Below are positions 26,715 through 35,017 of a DNA stretch of 64,000 nucleotides, piece after piece. Under the pieces are notes generated by a model. It ran no database searches and was not told where the DNA came from. It saw nothing but the letters and a program-made list of their open reading frames with translations. Made by a program: the position numbers and the translations under genes. Source of the DNA: Pontibacter ruber (GTDB taxonomy: Bacteria; Bacteroidota; Bacteroidia; Cytophagales; Hymenobacteraceae); assembly GCF_023630205.1 (NCBI RefSeq), contig NZ_JALPRR010000003.1, forward strand, positions 434,001 to 498,000, read 5' to 3'. Position 1 is the stretch's first letter, and every line of letters starts with the position of its first letter.

Positions 26715-27133
26715 CGACTAACATTGTGCTCACTCTTTAAGAGTGGCACAAATAGATCAACAGAAGTATACTTTTGCTGCACCCAGCCTTTGCCTTAGAG
26801 TAGCGCCCGGGTATTCTGAGAAAGTCCCATCCCTTATCGGGCTATTATAATCATAAATTTACTTATTTTTATACCTTCAGACTGTGCTGGCGCGTGCGTC
26901 TTCGCTCGTGTCGAACTATGTTGCGGTCCTCTGGCCCGGTTATATTACAGAATATCTTTAGCTGCAGGTTTGAAAGCGTGTGATAGAGAAGAGCAAAACT
27001 TGACAGACATGCGCCATAGAAGCAGTACAGCAAACTGTAACATTCCTGCTGATCAGGTCTGAAATTTTATTTTTACCGGGCAACCCTTCTGAAAGTCGCC
27101 TTGTCTTACCATCAGAACCGCAAGCTGAAAAGT
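26715..27133. other. Gene-free region with dispersed repeat copy B and a motif palindrome
   Basis: 419 bases. Holds AAGTATACTT (26764-26773, a perfect 10-bp palindrome of the iterated motif) and the 52-bp repeat at 26889-26940. No credible gene on either strand. Confidence 0.55.
26889..26940 (+). repeat. Dispersed intergenic repeat, copy B
   Basis: Begins GGCGCGTGCGTCTTCGCTCG and ends CTCTGGCCCGGT; ungapped match of 41/52 to the reverse strand of 19572-19623. Both copies are intergenic. Confidence 0.65.
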
Positions 27134-27829
27134 ATGAGAAGACATGTATCAAACATAGGCATCCTGCAACTGCTGGCCGTTATCCTGTTGCTGTGGGGGT
27201 GCGATAAAACCGAAGAGGATGTGATCCCGCGGTCTTTTCAGGAGTTCACACTTTACCCGGATGATATTTATACTTTCAACAGCAATTCCGACTGGATCAA
27301 CCGGCTCGATCCGTTGGCAAATGACAGCGTAAAAGCGCAGGTAAAAGTAACCTACAGCCAGCCCCAGCATGGGCAGCTGCTACCGGAGTTCGATGGCCCC
27401 GGCACCATGGGCTACAAACCCAACAACGACTTTTACGGGATAGACAGCTTCACCTATACCGTTTGCACGAGCGAAATTTGTAAATCGGAAACGATCCGAA
27501 TGATTGTGGAAAAGCCCTACGATCCGGCTACCTGCACCACACTGCTGGCGCCTGATTCGCTGGAAACAACTAAAAACACCTTCAAAGGGATCCGGATCTT
27601 TGAGAATGATAGGATCTGCTTCAACGACAGCTATGGTGGCAACTACATCGAGAAGCCGGTGAAAGGCACTTTCCGGACCATTGAGTATTCCGGCAGCTAC
27701 AAGAACACCATCTATGTATACTACCCGCCAAAAGATTATGTAGGCGAAGATTCCTTCCGCTACCGGGTGTATACCAGCCGTGACCGTTCCACTTACCAGG
27801 AAATTATCGTGAAGGTGACGGTTAAATAA
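27134..27829 (+). CDS. Lipoprotein with two Ig-like/cadherin-like repeats
   Basis: 231 residues from ATG 27134. Lipobox LWGC with Cys23 after a hydrophobic stretch (ILQLLAVILLLW). Two tandem domains each end in the VCBS/Big_9-type signature: GYKPNNDFYGIDSFTYTVCT (first) and YYPPKDYVGEDSFRYRVYTS (second). Such domains occur in surface or periplasmic adhesion-type proteins; here only two, so a small envelope lipoprotein. Four cysteines in the middle could make a disulphide. No operon partner; the sigma factor gene begins 139 bases downstream. Confidence 0.75.
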   Translation: MRRHVSNIGILQLLAVILLLWGCDKTEEDVIPRSFQEFTLYPDDIYTFNSNSDWINRLDPLANDSVKAQVKVTYSQPQHGQLLPEFDGPGTMGYKPNNDFYGIDSFTYTVCTSEICKSETIRMIVEKPYDPATCTTLLAPDSLETTKNTFKGIRIFENDRICFNDSYGGNYIEKPVKGTFRTIEYSGSYKNTIYVYYPPKDYVGEDSFRYRVYTSRDRSTYQEIIVKVTVK

Positions 27830-27968
27830 TATGAGCGACAGCAGCTTATACTTCAATCGCTCTGAACGCTACTCCACACGGGCCGCAGGTGCATACCTGG
27901 GGCTTTTCCTGTTTGCAGTTGAATCTCTGAACGTGTGCCGCATCCTTAACCCGTAGCATTTGAGATAA

Positions 27969-28514
27969 GTGTACTCAGAAGAAGAGATCATTGCGGGCTG
28001 CCAGATGGAGAAGGCATCGTTCCAGGAAAAGCTGTACCAGCTCTATTCCCGGCGCATGATGGCCGTGTGCGTGCGCTACACCCGATCCAGGTTTGAGGCA
28101 GAGGACATTTTTCACGAGGCGTTTGTGAAGGTGTTCAGGAATATCAGTGCGTACAACGGGGGTTCCTTTGAAGGATGGGTACGCCGCATTTTTGTGAATA
28201 CTGCCATCAACCATTACCACAAAAACCGCAAGTACCAGGACCAGCTGGACTATAGCTCGGTGGAAGAAAGTGTACCTGCAGATGATGACATCATCAGTAC
28301 TATTTCCGGCCAGGAACTACTGGCGCTGATAAACCAGCTGCCGGAAGGCTACAGGCTGATCTTTAACCTGTACGTGGTGGAGGGATTCAACCACCGTGAG
28401 ATTGCCGAGATGCTGAACATTGCGGAAGGCACGTCTAAGTCGCAATTGGCGAAGGCAAAAAGCCATTTAAAGAAGATGCTCCAAAAACTTTCAATCTCTG
28501 AAAATGCTGACTGA
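27969..28514 (+). CDS. ECF-type RNA polymerase sigma factor
   Basis: 181 residues starting with GTG (27969). Region 2: FQEKLYQLYSRRMMAVCVRYTRSRFEAEDIFHEAFVKVFRNI, with the DNA-melting segment FEGWVRRIFVNTAINHYHKNRK; region 4: LINQLPEGYRLIFNLYVVEGFNHREIAEMLNIAEGTSKSQLAKAK, an intact helix-turn-helix. It overlaps the next gene by 11 bases, so the membrane protein encoded there is the prime candidate for its anti-sigma factor. Regulon unknown; no TonB-receptor is adjacent. Confidence 0.93.
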   Translation: MYSEEEIIAGCQMEKASFQEKLYQLYSRRMMAVCVRYTRSRFEAEDIFHEAFVKVFRNISAYNGGSFEGWVRRIFVNTAINHYHKNRKYQDQLDYSSVEESVPADDDIISTISGQELLALINQLPEGYRLIFNLYVVEGFNHREIAEMLNIAEGTSKSQLAKAKSHLKKMLQKLSISENAD

Positions 28515-29922
28515 TAAAGAACAGGAAGAAATACGGCGCAAACTGCTGGGGCTCGAGGAAGAGCCGCCTGCCGACGGTTGGGGCAGGATCTTGCCAGAGA
28601 TCCAACCTCAACAGAAACCACGTTTGGTGTGGTGGCCTGCCGCTGCCGCGCTGCTGTTGCTTTTATCCCTGGTAGGCGGGTATTACCTCCTGCAGGATAA
28701 ACCTGCTACCCTTGTGCAGGTAAGCAGCGGCAAGTATAAACAGGAGCAGGCACCGGCGGTTGCTGTGGCTCCCTCTGAAAGTATAAACACAGAGCAGCAT
28801 ACCAAGCAGGGAAAAGAGACCTCATCCGGAACAGGAATCTCCCTGCCTGCTGACAAGCCCTATTATTCAAAAAACTCTGTCGAAAAACCTACCCAGCAGA
28901 AAGAAGAAACAACAGATCAGATCGAAAAACCAGTAGAAAAAGGTACAGTGGCCGCGCATGATCCGGTAAACAAAGAGCAAGCAGCTAAACCGGTTATTGC
29001 AGCTCCCTCGGAACCACAAGACAAGTATGATGCTGAGACGCTAGCTACTGCAGTAAAAGCCGATAGGCTCGGTACAGAATCTGCCGATGCGCTGTCCGGC
29101 GTAAAGCCCGAGCTCCAGAGCAATGGCGCGTTTGTGTTGCCCGATTCGGTATGTAGCACCTTGACTGAAAGTGCAGTGGCCAGAACAGAAACAGCAGCAG
29201 ATTCGAGTGCAGCAGTGGAACCGAAGGAATGGTTTATCGGAGTTACTGCAGCCCCCCGCTATGCTTTCCGGTCGTTTACGCCTACAGGCACAGACGATAT
29301 CTACATCACGAAGTTCAATAACATGAAAAAACTGGACCCGGAGCGCATGGGCTATGAGTTTGGGCTGAACTTTGGCAAGGAGATCAGGCAGAATTTATAC
29401 CTGGAAACTAGCCTGTCTGTCATGCAGCTGCGCGAGAACGTTTCCTATTCATTTACGACCGGCAAAGTGGATACACTGATCAAGCGACTGGCAAGTGATG
29501 GATCGTTTCAGGCAACGCCGGTGTATGTGGAAGGGGAGCGCCAGTTAAAGAGTTCGTTTACGTATGGCGGCCTTCGTGTTGGGGCAACCTATTTCTTCCT
29601 CGAAGGCCTGCAAAGCCGCCTCAGCCTGACCATGGCGGGCGGCGTGAACGTGCTGGTAAAAGGCCATACAGAAGAATACCTTAACGGTGAATTAAACGAA
29701 ACCATCGTTTTCCCTTCAGAAGATAACCTGCTGGAGCAGACAAACTATAACCTGCTGCTGGGGGTGGGTTATAACAGGAGGCTGCACGACAAGTATGAAC
29801 TGATGCTGATGCCAACCCTGAATTATTTCCTGGGCTCTACCTTTAGCAAACGCGAACCCTTCGGATTGCGGCCTTATACTCTGGGGGTAAGTTTCCAGGT
29901 AAGAAGGCGGCTTAGCAGGTAA
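28504..29922 (+). CDS. Membrane-anchored putative anti-sigma factor with beta-barrel-like C-terminus
   Basis: 472 residues. Short cytoplasmic N-terminus (residues 1-40, charged, MLTDKEQEEIRRKLLGLEEE), one membrane helix (41-63, WWPAAAALLLLLSLVGGYYLL), a long Glu/Lys/Thr/Ala/Pro-rich linker (about 70-238) and a C-terminal domain (from about 241, WFIGVTAAPRYAFRSF) made of alternating strands such as YEFGLNFGKEIRQNLYLETSLSV and ending YTLGVSFQVRRRLSR, resembling outer-membrane beta-barrel domains of Bacteroidota. Coupled by overlap to the ECF sigma gene, so an anti-sigma or signal-transducing role is inferred. The linker could span the periplasm. Confidence 0.7.
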   Translation: MLTDKEQEEIRRKLLGLEEEPPADGWGRILPEIQPQQKPRLVWWPAAAALLLLLSLVGGYYLLQDKPATLVQVSSGKYKQEQAPAVAVAPSESINTEQHTKQGKETSSGTGISLPADKPYYSKNSVEKPTQQKEETTDQIEKPVEKGTVAAHDPVNKEQAAKPVIAAPSEPQDKYDAETLATAVKADRLGTESADALSGVKPELQSNGAFVLPDSVCSTLTESAVARTETAADSSAAVEPKEWFIGVTAAPRYAFRSFTPTGTDDIYITKFNNMKKLDPERMGYEFGLNFGKEIRQNLYLETSLSVMQLRENVSYSFTTGKVDTLIKRLASDGSFQATPVYVEGERQLKSSFTYGGLRVGATYFFLEGLQSRLSLTMAGGVNVLVKGHTEEYLNGELNETIVFPSEDNLLEQTNYNLLLGVGYNRRLHDKYELMLMPTLNYFLGSTFSKREPFGLRPYTLGVSFQVRRRLSR

Positions 29923-29944
29923 CCGGCTGCTGATCTGAGGTATC

Positions 29945-29979
29945 AAAAAGCGCCGTGGTATTACGCCACGGCGCTTTTT
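29945..29979 (+). terminator. Terminator of the sigma/anti-sigma operon
   Basis: AAAAAGCGCCGTGG (29945-29958), 7-base loop, CCACGGCGCTTTTT (29966-29979), 22 bases after the stop. Confidence 0.9.
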
Positions 29980-30105
29980 GATGCAAGTATGTTTCTTTGA
30001 AGAAGACAGCTTAGCGGAGCAGAAATAAATTCTGAAAATTTTTATGCTCCAGGCAACGGTTTCGATTGGGGGCTGGTCTTACCCTTGAACGAACAAAATA
30101 CTACT

Positions 30106-31011
30106 ATGAAATCTACTACTTTACTGCTTCTGGCGGGTATCAGCTTATCTGTCGTGCTGTCGTCCTGTGATAAGGAGGATGTACTGCCTCTTACCCAGCC
30201 AAAGCCAGCGCCGGGCACCACGCCGGGCTCTGGTGGAAACACAACGCCCCCGGGCACTACACCAACTCCTGGATCCGGTTCTACACCACCGCCTACTACC
30301 ACGCCGCCACCCACCAACCAGACACCACCGCCACCAACAAACCAGACGCCTCCGCCTGTAACCGCCAGCAGCCTGCTTGCGCAATTCGGAACGAAGGTCC
30401 TGAAGTATGATGCACAAGGCCGGCTGATTGACGTAAGTTATTCTGACCTGACTCACTTGGGCTATGCCATTGTGTACGAAGGCGATAAACCGGTTCGACT
30501 CAACTACAAAACCGGCGGCTGGCTGATTTATACTTATGAGGGCGACAAAGTTACAGAGGCGGTATCTTATTACGGCGAGAACCTGGTTAACTATCGTTAC
30601 AGGTTCGAATACAACGGCGACAAGCTGGTGAAAACGACGGAGATGAGCTATGCGCGCTACGATGAAGGACGCCTTGGCATTACGACGTATAGCTACGATG
30701 CAAACGGCAATCTTGCAGAACTGGTCGTTCGGTGGTCGACCAGCAACAAAGCCGAAGATTTGGGCCGTCCGTCTGTGATCAAGTGGGGCAACTACGATAG
30801 CAATCCAAATCCGATGCCGTATGCCGAGAGTACTTTATACCTGCCCGGCATAAAGCTGTTCAACAACAACCCGGGGTATCGTGACCCAGGCTCTGGTAAA
30901 GAATTGTACAGCTACATTTACCATGATTCCGGTATGCCACAGCAGCGCTACACCAAACTGGAAGCGTACCCGCATGTGCAGCCTTTTACGGACAGGTATA
31001 CTTATAAGTAA
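30106..31011 (+). CDS. Lipoprotein with Pro/Thr/Gly-rich stalk and YD-repeat-like domain
   Basis: 301 residues from ATG 30106. Lipobox LSSC (Cys21). A low-complexity stalk (about 35-95: repeated TTPP, PGS and NQTPPPP units) leads to a domain of short beta-hairpin repeats: YDAQGRLIDVSY, YEGDKPVRLNY, YTYEGDKVTEAVSYYG, YRFEYNGDKLVKTTEMSY, YSYDANGNLAELVV, which resemble RHS/YD repeats and DUF4595-type lipoproteins. Probably surface-exposed on the outer membrane. The C-terminus is TDRYTYK. Function unknown. Ends at a perfect terminator shared with the convergent TerB-like gene. Confidence 0.75.
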   Translation: MKSTTLLLLAGISLSVVLSSCDKEDVLPLTQPKPAPGTTPGSGGNTTPPGTTPTPGSGSTPPPTTTPPPTNQTPPPPTNQTPPPVTASSLLAQFGTKVLKYDAQGRLIDVSYSDLTHLGYAIVYEGDKPVRLNYKTGGWLIYTYEGDKVTEAVSYYGENLVNYRYRFEYNGDKLVKTTEMSYARYDEGRLGITTYSYDANGNLAELVVRWSTSNKAEDLGRPSVIKWGNYDSNPNPMPYAESTLYLPGIKLFNNNPGYRDPGSGKELYSYIYHDSGMPQQRYTKLEAYPHVQPFTDRYTYK

Positions 31012-31016
31012 GCATT

Positions 31017-31065
31017 AAAGTATAAACCCGCCTTCTACACAAATTAGAAGGCGGGTTTATACTTT
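31017..31065. terminator. Bidirectional terminator carrying the iterated motif in both arms
   Basis: Perfect 21-bp stem: arm 31017-31037 starts AAAGTATAAACCCGCC and pairs with 31045-31065, loop of 7. The outer part of each arm is the iterated 9-mer in inverted orientation. Confidence 0.92.
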
Positions 31066-31078
31066 ATAATGATCTGTA

Positions 31079-31540
31079 TTATCTGCAGACACTGTCTTTG
31101 TTTAGGATAAGAACGACATCCACAATTTTATGCGCGAGCTCCGTATCCAGGTCCAGGGCAGAGTATAAGTATTGAATAAGCTCTTTTTCCTTGTTTGTAA
31201 CCACACAATCCGAAAGCACCAGCTGAATGGTAAGGGCAAAAAGTGTTGCTTTGTTTTCTGCAGAAATCTTATCTACTGCCTGGTCAATCAGTACTTTGCT
31301 ACCGTACTGTGCGTGGGCATAAAAAACAGTGCGGCTGTAGGCCATGATGTCGTGTCCTTCGAAAAGTTTTTTATCCGCCAAGGTCTGGGCTAAAACATCA
31401 AGCTCTTCATCGGCAACATTACCATCCACCGCTATACAGGCCTGCATGATGGCAATCCAGGCTTCCTGCTCGTTTTGCGGTGTATAAGTATGAGAGGCAG
31501 GTACTGTTGAGTTGCCTTTGGTATTAAAGATCCCTTCCAT
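31079..31540 (-). CDS. TerB-like (tellurite-resistance-type) helical protein
   Basis: 153 residues. The central and C-terminal part is a helical TerB-like bundle with the two characteristic acidic pairs: EAWIAIMQACIAVDGNVADEEL and LTIQLVLSDCVVTNKEKELIQYL, each hydrophobic-D-x-x-x-x-x-E-type. Soluble, cytoplasmic. TerB domains bind metal and associate with membranes in stress and phage-defence contexts, but isolated single-domain copies are common and uncharacterised. No ter genes nearby. Convergent with the YD-repeat lipoprotein. Confidence 0.75.
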   Translation of the reverse strand: MEGIFNTKGNSTVPASHTYTPQNEQEAWIAIMQACIAVDGNVADEELDVLAQTLADKKLFEGHDIMAYSRTVFYAHAQYGSKVLIDQAVDKISAENKATLFALTIQLVLSDCVVTNKEKELIQYLYSALDLDTELAHKIVDVVLILNKDSVCR

Positions 31541-31735
31541 AAAATTTTAATGTGTATACTTCTAACGTTGTTACTCCGTTAGGCCTGCATTTGTTATCCT
31601 TCCCATCCTATGCTGGTATAGTCTTATATTTTTCTAACTTTATATATAAATAGTGCGTTTGTTGGCTTAAGTAAACGCTTGTATATTAATGGTATAGGCT
31701 AAGCGGAGTCTGAACTTACACAAAATAAAAGCACT

Positions 31736-32155
31736 ATGGACAGATTTTTAGGTACTTACAGCCCACAGTTGTATGCTATACTTCGGATTGTGGCAGGATT
31801 GATGTTTGCCATGCACGGAACCCAGAAATTGTTTGGCTGGCCGGGAGGCGGCGACACCGTAGAAGTAGCCTCGCTGATGGGACTGGCAGGTATCATTGAA
31901 CTGGTAGGTGGCCTGATGATAGCATTTGGCTTGCTAACCAGCTGGGCTGCCTTTATTTGCAGCGGTGAGATGGCAGTTGCCTACTTTATGGCGCATGCCT
32001 CGCAGGACTGGGCTCCTTTAATCAATAAAGGGGAACTGGCTATTTTATACTGCTTTCTTTTCCTGTACATGGCTGCCCGCGGATCGGGTATCTGGAGTAT
32101 AGACGCTGCTACGGGCCGAGGCGTGAGAACCCGGGATGTAGGTCATAGTTATTAA
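31736..32155 (+). CDS. DoxX-family integral membrane protein
   Basis: 139 residues with four hydrophobic helices (ILRIVAGLMFAMHGTQKLFGW; MGLAGIIELVGGLMIAFGLL; WAAFICSGEMAVAYFMAHA; GELAILYCFLFLYMAARG). The motif MHGTQKLFGWPGG and the GxxELxGG pattern are DoxX hallmarks. Members are linked to thiosulfate:quinone oxidation or redox stress, but most are of unknown role. Monocistronic; a 29-bp palindrome lies 43 bases downstream. Confidence 0.9.
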   Translation: MDRFLGTYSPQLYAILRIVAGLMFAMHGTQKLFGWPGGGDTVEVASLMGLAGIIELVGGLMIAFGLLTSWAAFICSGEMAVAYFMAHASQDWAPLINKGELAILYCFLFLYMAARGSGIWSIDAATGRGVRTRDVGHSY

Positions 32156-32198
32156 AGAAAAGCCAAGCTAACTTTCCAGCTTCGAAGAGATTATAGTT

Positions 32199-32227
32199 GC
32201 ATATTGCTAATAATATTAGTAATATGC
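32199..32227. repeat. 29-bp A/T-rich palindrome between doxX and the DUF669-like gene
   Basis: GCATATT-G-CTAATA-A-TATTAG-T-AATATGC: 7 + 6 bp arms with one G/T position and a single central base. No T-run. Operator or RNA hairpin in the leader of the downstream gene. Confidence 0.55.
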
Positions 32228-32259
32228 AGCTAATTACTCCACTTACAGTAACTTTATAT

Positions 32260-32290
32260 TTCTTTTTGCGTAAAATATTAGCAAAAAGAA
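32260..32290 (+). promoter_or_regulatory. Hairpin immediately before the DUF669-like start codon
   Basis: TTCTTTTTGC (32260-32269), 11-base loop, GCAAAAAGAA (32281-32290): a perfect 10-bp stem ending 8 bases before ATG 32299. In RNA it would sequester the translation initiation region. Could be a leader control element. Confidence 0.5.
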
Positions 32291-32298
32291 GTAATAAT

Positions 32299-32667
32299 AT
32301 GAAACTGAAGATAGAAGAAAAACCATTTCTGCCGGAAGGAAGGCACGTCGTGAAGATCACAGAAGTGGAAGAAGGGAGAAGCGAAAACAAGGACATTCCT
32401 TTTATCAACTGCCGGCTCGAGAACGAAGAAGGGTTTGTGAACCAGCGCTTTTACCTGAGCGAACCGGGGCAGCCGATCCTGGCATCTTTCCTGAAAGCGC
32501 TGGGTATAGATAAAACCGAAGTAGATTCAAAAGAGCTGAAGGGCAAATCCCTGTCTGTGGAAGTAGAGGAGCGATCTTACGAGGACGCTGATGGCAAAGA
32601 GAAAACCATCAAACAGGCTACTCATTTCGAAGCTGTTGGCAAGGCAGATACTTCAAACCGGTTTTAA
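32299..32667 (+). CDS. Small soluble protein resembling DUF669 (phage-type ssDNA-binding-related)
   Basis: 122 residues from ATG 32299 (MKLKIEEKPFLPEGRHVVKITEVEEG). The pattern - short N-terminal strand, GRHVVKITEVEEG, NCRLENEEGFVNQRFYLSEPGQPILASFLKALGID, then LKGKSLSVEVEERSYEDADGKEKTIKQATHFEAV - is like DUF669 proteins found beside recombination genes in phages, but no phage genes are nearby. Ends with a Ser/Asn/Arg/Phe tail (SNRF), reminiscent of the acidic/hydrophobic tips of ssDNA-binding proteins though not acidic. Resemblance only; two leader hairpins suggest regulated expression. Confidence 0.6.
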   Translation: MKLKIEEKPFLPEGRHVVKITEVEEGRSENKDIPFINCRLENEEGFVNQRFYLSEPGQPILASFLKALGIDKTEVDSKELKGKSLSVEVEERSYEDADGKEKTIKQATHFEAVGKADTSNRF

Positions 32668-32682
32668 GTACTGTAAGTATAA

Positions 32683-32718
32683 AAAACAAAAAGGAGCGCT
32701 TGCGCTCCTTTTTGTTTT
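32683..32718 (+). terminator. Terminator after the DUF669-like gene
   Basis: AAAACAAAAAGGAGCGC (32683-32699) pairs with 32702-32718 over a TT loop; T-run included. Also usable in reverse for the convergent PhnB-like gene. Confidence 0.9.
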
Positions 32719-32767
32719 AAAGCATTTGCTGCGGTAAGTTATCTGTTTACGGTAGCAAAGCCTACGT

Positions 32768-33245
32768 TCAGATATTTGCCGGTTCCGACTGCTTGGCTTG
32801 TGCCTGGTTTGTTTGGGGCTGCTGGTTTTCGTTGAAGCTCACCATCCACTGCACCCCGAATTTATCGGTCAGCATGCCGAAGTAATCGCCCCAGAACGTA
32901 TCCTCCATTGGCATGTTTACCTTGCCGCCTGCCGATAACCCGTTGAAGATTCTGTCTGCTTCTACCTTGCTTTCCACACCTATTGAGAGTGAGAAATTAT
33001 TGCCGGCATTCAGCTTTTGCCCCATCGACTCGAGCATGTCGGTTGCCATCAGAATGGTGCCCTGGCCTACAGGCAGCGCAATGTGCATGATCTTGTCCTG
33101 TTCCGCTTCCGGAACCCTGCTACTTTCGGGGGGTGTCTCTGAAGCGGAGCAGCATCAGAAACTCTCCTCCAAAAACGGATCTGTAAAAAGTAAAGGCTTC
33201 TTCGGTGTTGCCTGCAAAGTTCAGATAAGGATTGATAGTTGCCAT
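32768..33245 (-). pseudogene. PhnB-like VOC protein gene with a one-base frameshift in a C6 run
   Basis: Read from ATG 33245 the protein starts MATINPYLNFAGNTEEAFTF and continues YRSVFGGEFLMLLRFRDTP, a typical PhnB/3-demethylubiquinone-methyltransferase-like start, then hits TAG after the run at 33128-33133. Removing one C from that run restores the frame into ESSRVPEAEQDKIMHIALPVGQGTILMATDML and on to the stop at 32768 (VQWMVSFNENQ, family C-terminus). So a single extra base splits an otherwise intact gene of about 158 codons. Sequencing error, real pseudogene or slippage-driven switching are all open. Confidence 0.85.
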
Positions 33246-33266
33246 AGTTTATACTTTGTAAGAGGT

Positions 33267-33800
33267 TTAAGCTTGTACTTTCAGTTTTGCAAGGTAATCT
33301 TCCAACTGGTCGAAGGTGCCGGTGCAGCCCTTATGCAGTGCATCAAGAGCTTGCTCAAATGTTTTGCGCTCTTCTGCAGTCGCATGAATGGGCTGAGACC
33401 TTTGGGTGAGGGTAGTTTTGCCATCCTGTTCGGTCAGGGTCAGGGTGTTGTGGATTTCCAGCGGCCATTCCTGGCTGAACGGAGCGCGGATTATTTCGCC
33501 TGTCTCATCCGAAAAGGAGTTGATGTACACAAGGCGCTCTGGCTCCACAATGCTGCTGTAGATAAAACGCCCCCACATGCTCTGGCCATCCGGCAGCCCT
33601 ATGCAGTAGTGAAACATGCCACCCGGTCGCATTTCAAGTTTGGCTACTTTCAAAGATAGTCCTTTCGGTCCCCACCATTGCTCCAGTTGTTCTGCCTCGG
33701 TCCAGGCTTTAAAAACAAGGTTGCGGGGCGCATCAAATACGCGTGAGATAACAAATTCTCGTGCTGCTGTTTCCGGCCTCGTTTCATTCAGATTTTCCAT
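33267..33800 (-). CDS. SRPBCC/AHSA1-domain protein
   Basis: 177 residues. Classic START-like Activator-of-Hsp90-ATPase homology fold: FVISRVFDAPRNLVFKAWTEAEQLEQWWGPKGL, EMRPGGMFHYCIGLPDG, WPLEIHNTLTLTEQDGKTTLTQRSQPI and the C-terminal helix FEQALDALHKGCTGTFDQLEDYLAKL. A hydrophobic-ligand cavity is expected, ligand unknown. It lies 21 bases upstream of the PhnB-like gene in the same direction, a pairing common in Bacteroidota, so the two probably form one transcript. Confidence 0.88.
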   Translation of the reverse strand: MENLNETRPETAAREFVISRVFDAPRNLVFKAWTEAEQLEQWWGPKGLSLKVAKLEMRPGGMFHYCIGLPDGQSMWGRFIYSSIVEPERLVYINSFSDETGEIIRAPFSQEWPLEIHNTLTLTEQDGKTTLTQRSQPIHATAEERKTFEQALDALHKGCTGTFDQLEDYLAKLKVQA

Positions 33801-34036
33801 GTTTATAGGTGTTTTTAGAGTTTCAGATCTTATTCGCTATAGTACTTTTTCTTCCAGGCTTACAGCCGGTTTATTCGTTTTTTGCAGCGTGCAAAAGGGA
33901 AAAGAAGTATACATAATTAATGCTATTATTCCCAATTGCGACAGTACAAACATACTATAAAGGAAAGGGAAAAAGCGGGTATAAATCCGGCAATGAAAGG
34001 GTTGATTGCGACAACAAAATCGTATACCTTAGAAGT

Positions 34037-35017
34037 ATGAAGCATATATCCATTCTTGTTCCGAAAGGGGCTGTTTTGGGCAGTATTGAAGGCCCACGGC
34101 AGGTTTTTACAGAAGTAAACAAGCTGATGCAAAGTATGGGAAAACCTGCTTTGTTTGATGTGCAACTGGTGGGGCTTTCTGAAAACGTGTCAGCTGCCGG
34201 CGGTATTTACACCGTGTATACCGACGTGGTGGTACAGGATGTCAGCAAAACAGACCTGATCGTAATTCCTGCGCTGGATGGCGACATTGTGAAAAGCCTG
34301 GAGTATAACCATGGCTTTGTGCCCTGGATTGTGGAGCAGCACCAAAATGGAGCTGAAGTAGCGAGCCTGTGCCTGGGCGCCTTCCTGCTGGCCTCCACCG
34401 GGCTCGTTACCGGGAAGCAATGCGCCACCCACTGGATGGCTGCCAACGATTTCAGGAAGATGTTTCCGCAGGTGCAGTTGGTAGAAGATAAGATCATTAC
34501 GGATGAGCAGGGGATCTACTCCAGCGGAGGCGCCTTCTCATACCTGAACCTTATTCTGTACCTGATAGAGAAGTATGCCGGGCGGGATGTGGCCATTTTT
34601 ATGTCGAAGGCTTTCCAGATAGAAATTGAGCGCCGCAGCCAGTCGCCGTTCATGATCTTTAAAGGGCAGAAAGAGCACGACGATGAACAGGTAAAAGCCG
34701 CGCAGGAATACATCGAGAAAAATTTTCAGGAAAAAATAACGGTAGACGAGCTGGCTTCCATGGTGGCCCTGAGCCGCAGAAATCTGGAGCGCCGCTTCAA
34801 GAAAGCGACGGCTAACTCCATTGTAGAATACATCCAGCGCGTGAAAATTGAAGCAGCCAAAATGAGCCTGGAAACCTCCGGTGAGCATGTGAACGAGGTC
34901 ATGTATAACGTCGGTTACTCTGACCCGAAAGCCTTCCGGACCACCTTTAAACGCATCACAGGTTTATCGCCGGTGCAGTACCGCAGCAAGTATAACCGGG
35001 AGATGGTGGCGGTGTAA
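34037..35017 (+). CDS. GlxA-family transcriptional regulator (DJ-1/PfpI + AraC HTH)
   Basis: 326 residues from ATG 34037. N-terminal DJ-1/PfpI-like domain (HISILVPKGAVLGSIEGPRQVF; GAEVASLCLGAFLLASTGLVTGKQCATHW with the nucleophile-elbow Cys; YSSGGAFSYLNLILYLIEKYAG). C-terminal AraC-type double helix-turn-helix (KITVDELASMVALSRRNLERRFKKATANSIVEYIQRVKIEAAKMSLE, YNVGYSDPKAFRTTFKRITGLSPVQYRSKY). The DJ-1 domain probably senses a small molecule. The region upstream is open in frame but lacks family similarity. Convergent with the LytTR regulator gene. Confidence 0.92.
   Translation: MKHISILVPKGAVLGSIEGPRQVFTEVNKLMQSMGKPALFDVQLVGLSENVSAAGGIYTVYTDVVVQDVSKTDLIVIPALDGDIVKSLEYNHGFVPWIVEQHQNGAEVASLCLGAFLLASTGLVTGKQCATHWMAANDFRKMFPQVQLVEDKIITDEQGIYSSGGAFSYLNLILYLIEKYAGRDVAIFMSKAFQIEIERRSQSPFMIFKGQKEHDDEQVKAAQEYIEKNFQEKITVDELASMVALSRRNLERRFKKATANSIVEYIQRVKIEAAKMSLETSGEHVNEVMYNVGYSDPKAFRTTFKRITGLSPVQYRSKYNREMVAV

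Noticed and set aside
31079..31540. Tellurite-resistance operon
   Set aside because: Only a single TerB-like domain protein; no terZDE-type neighbours.
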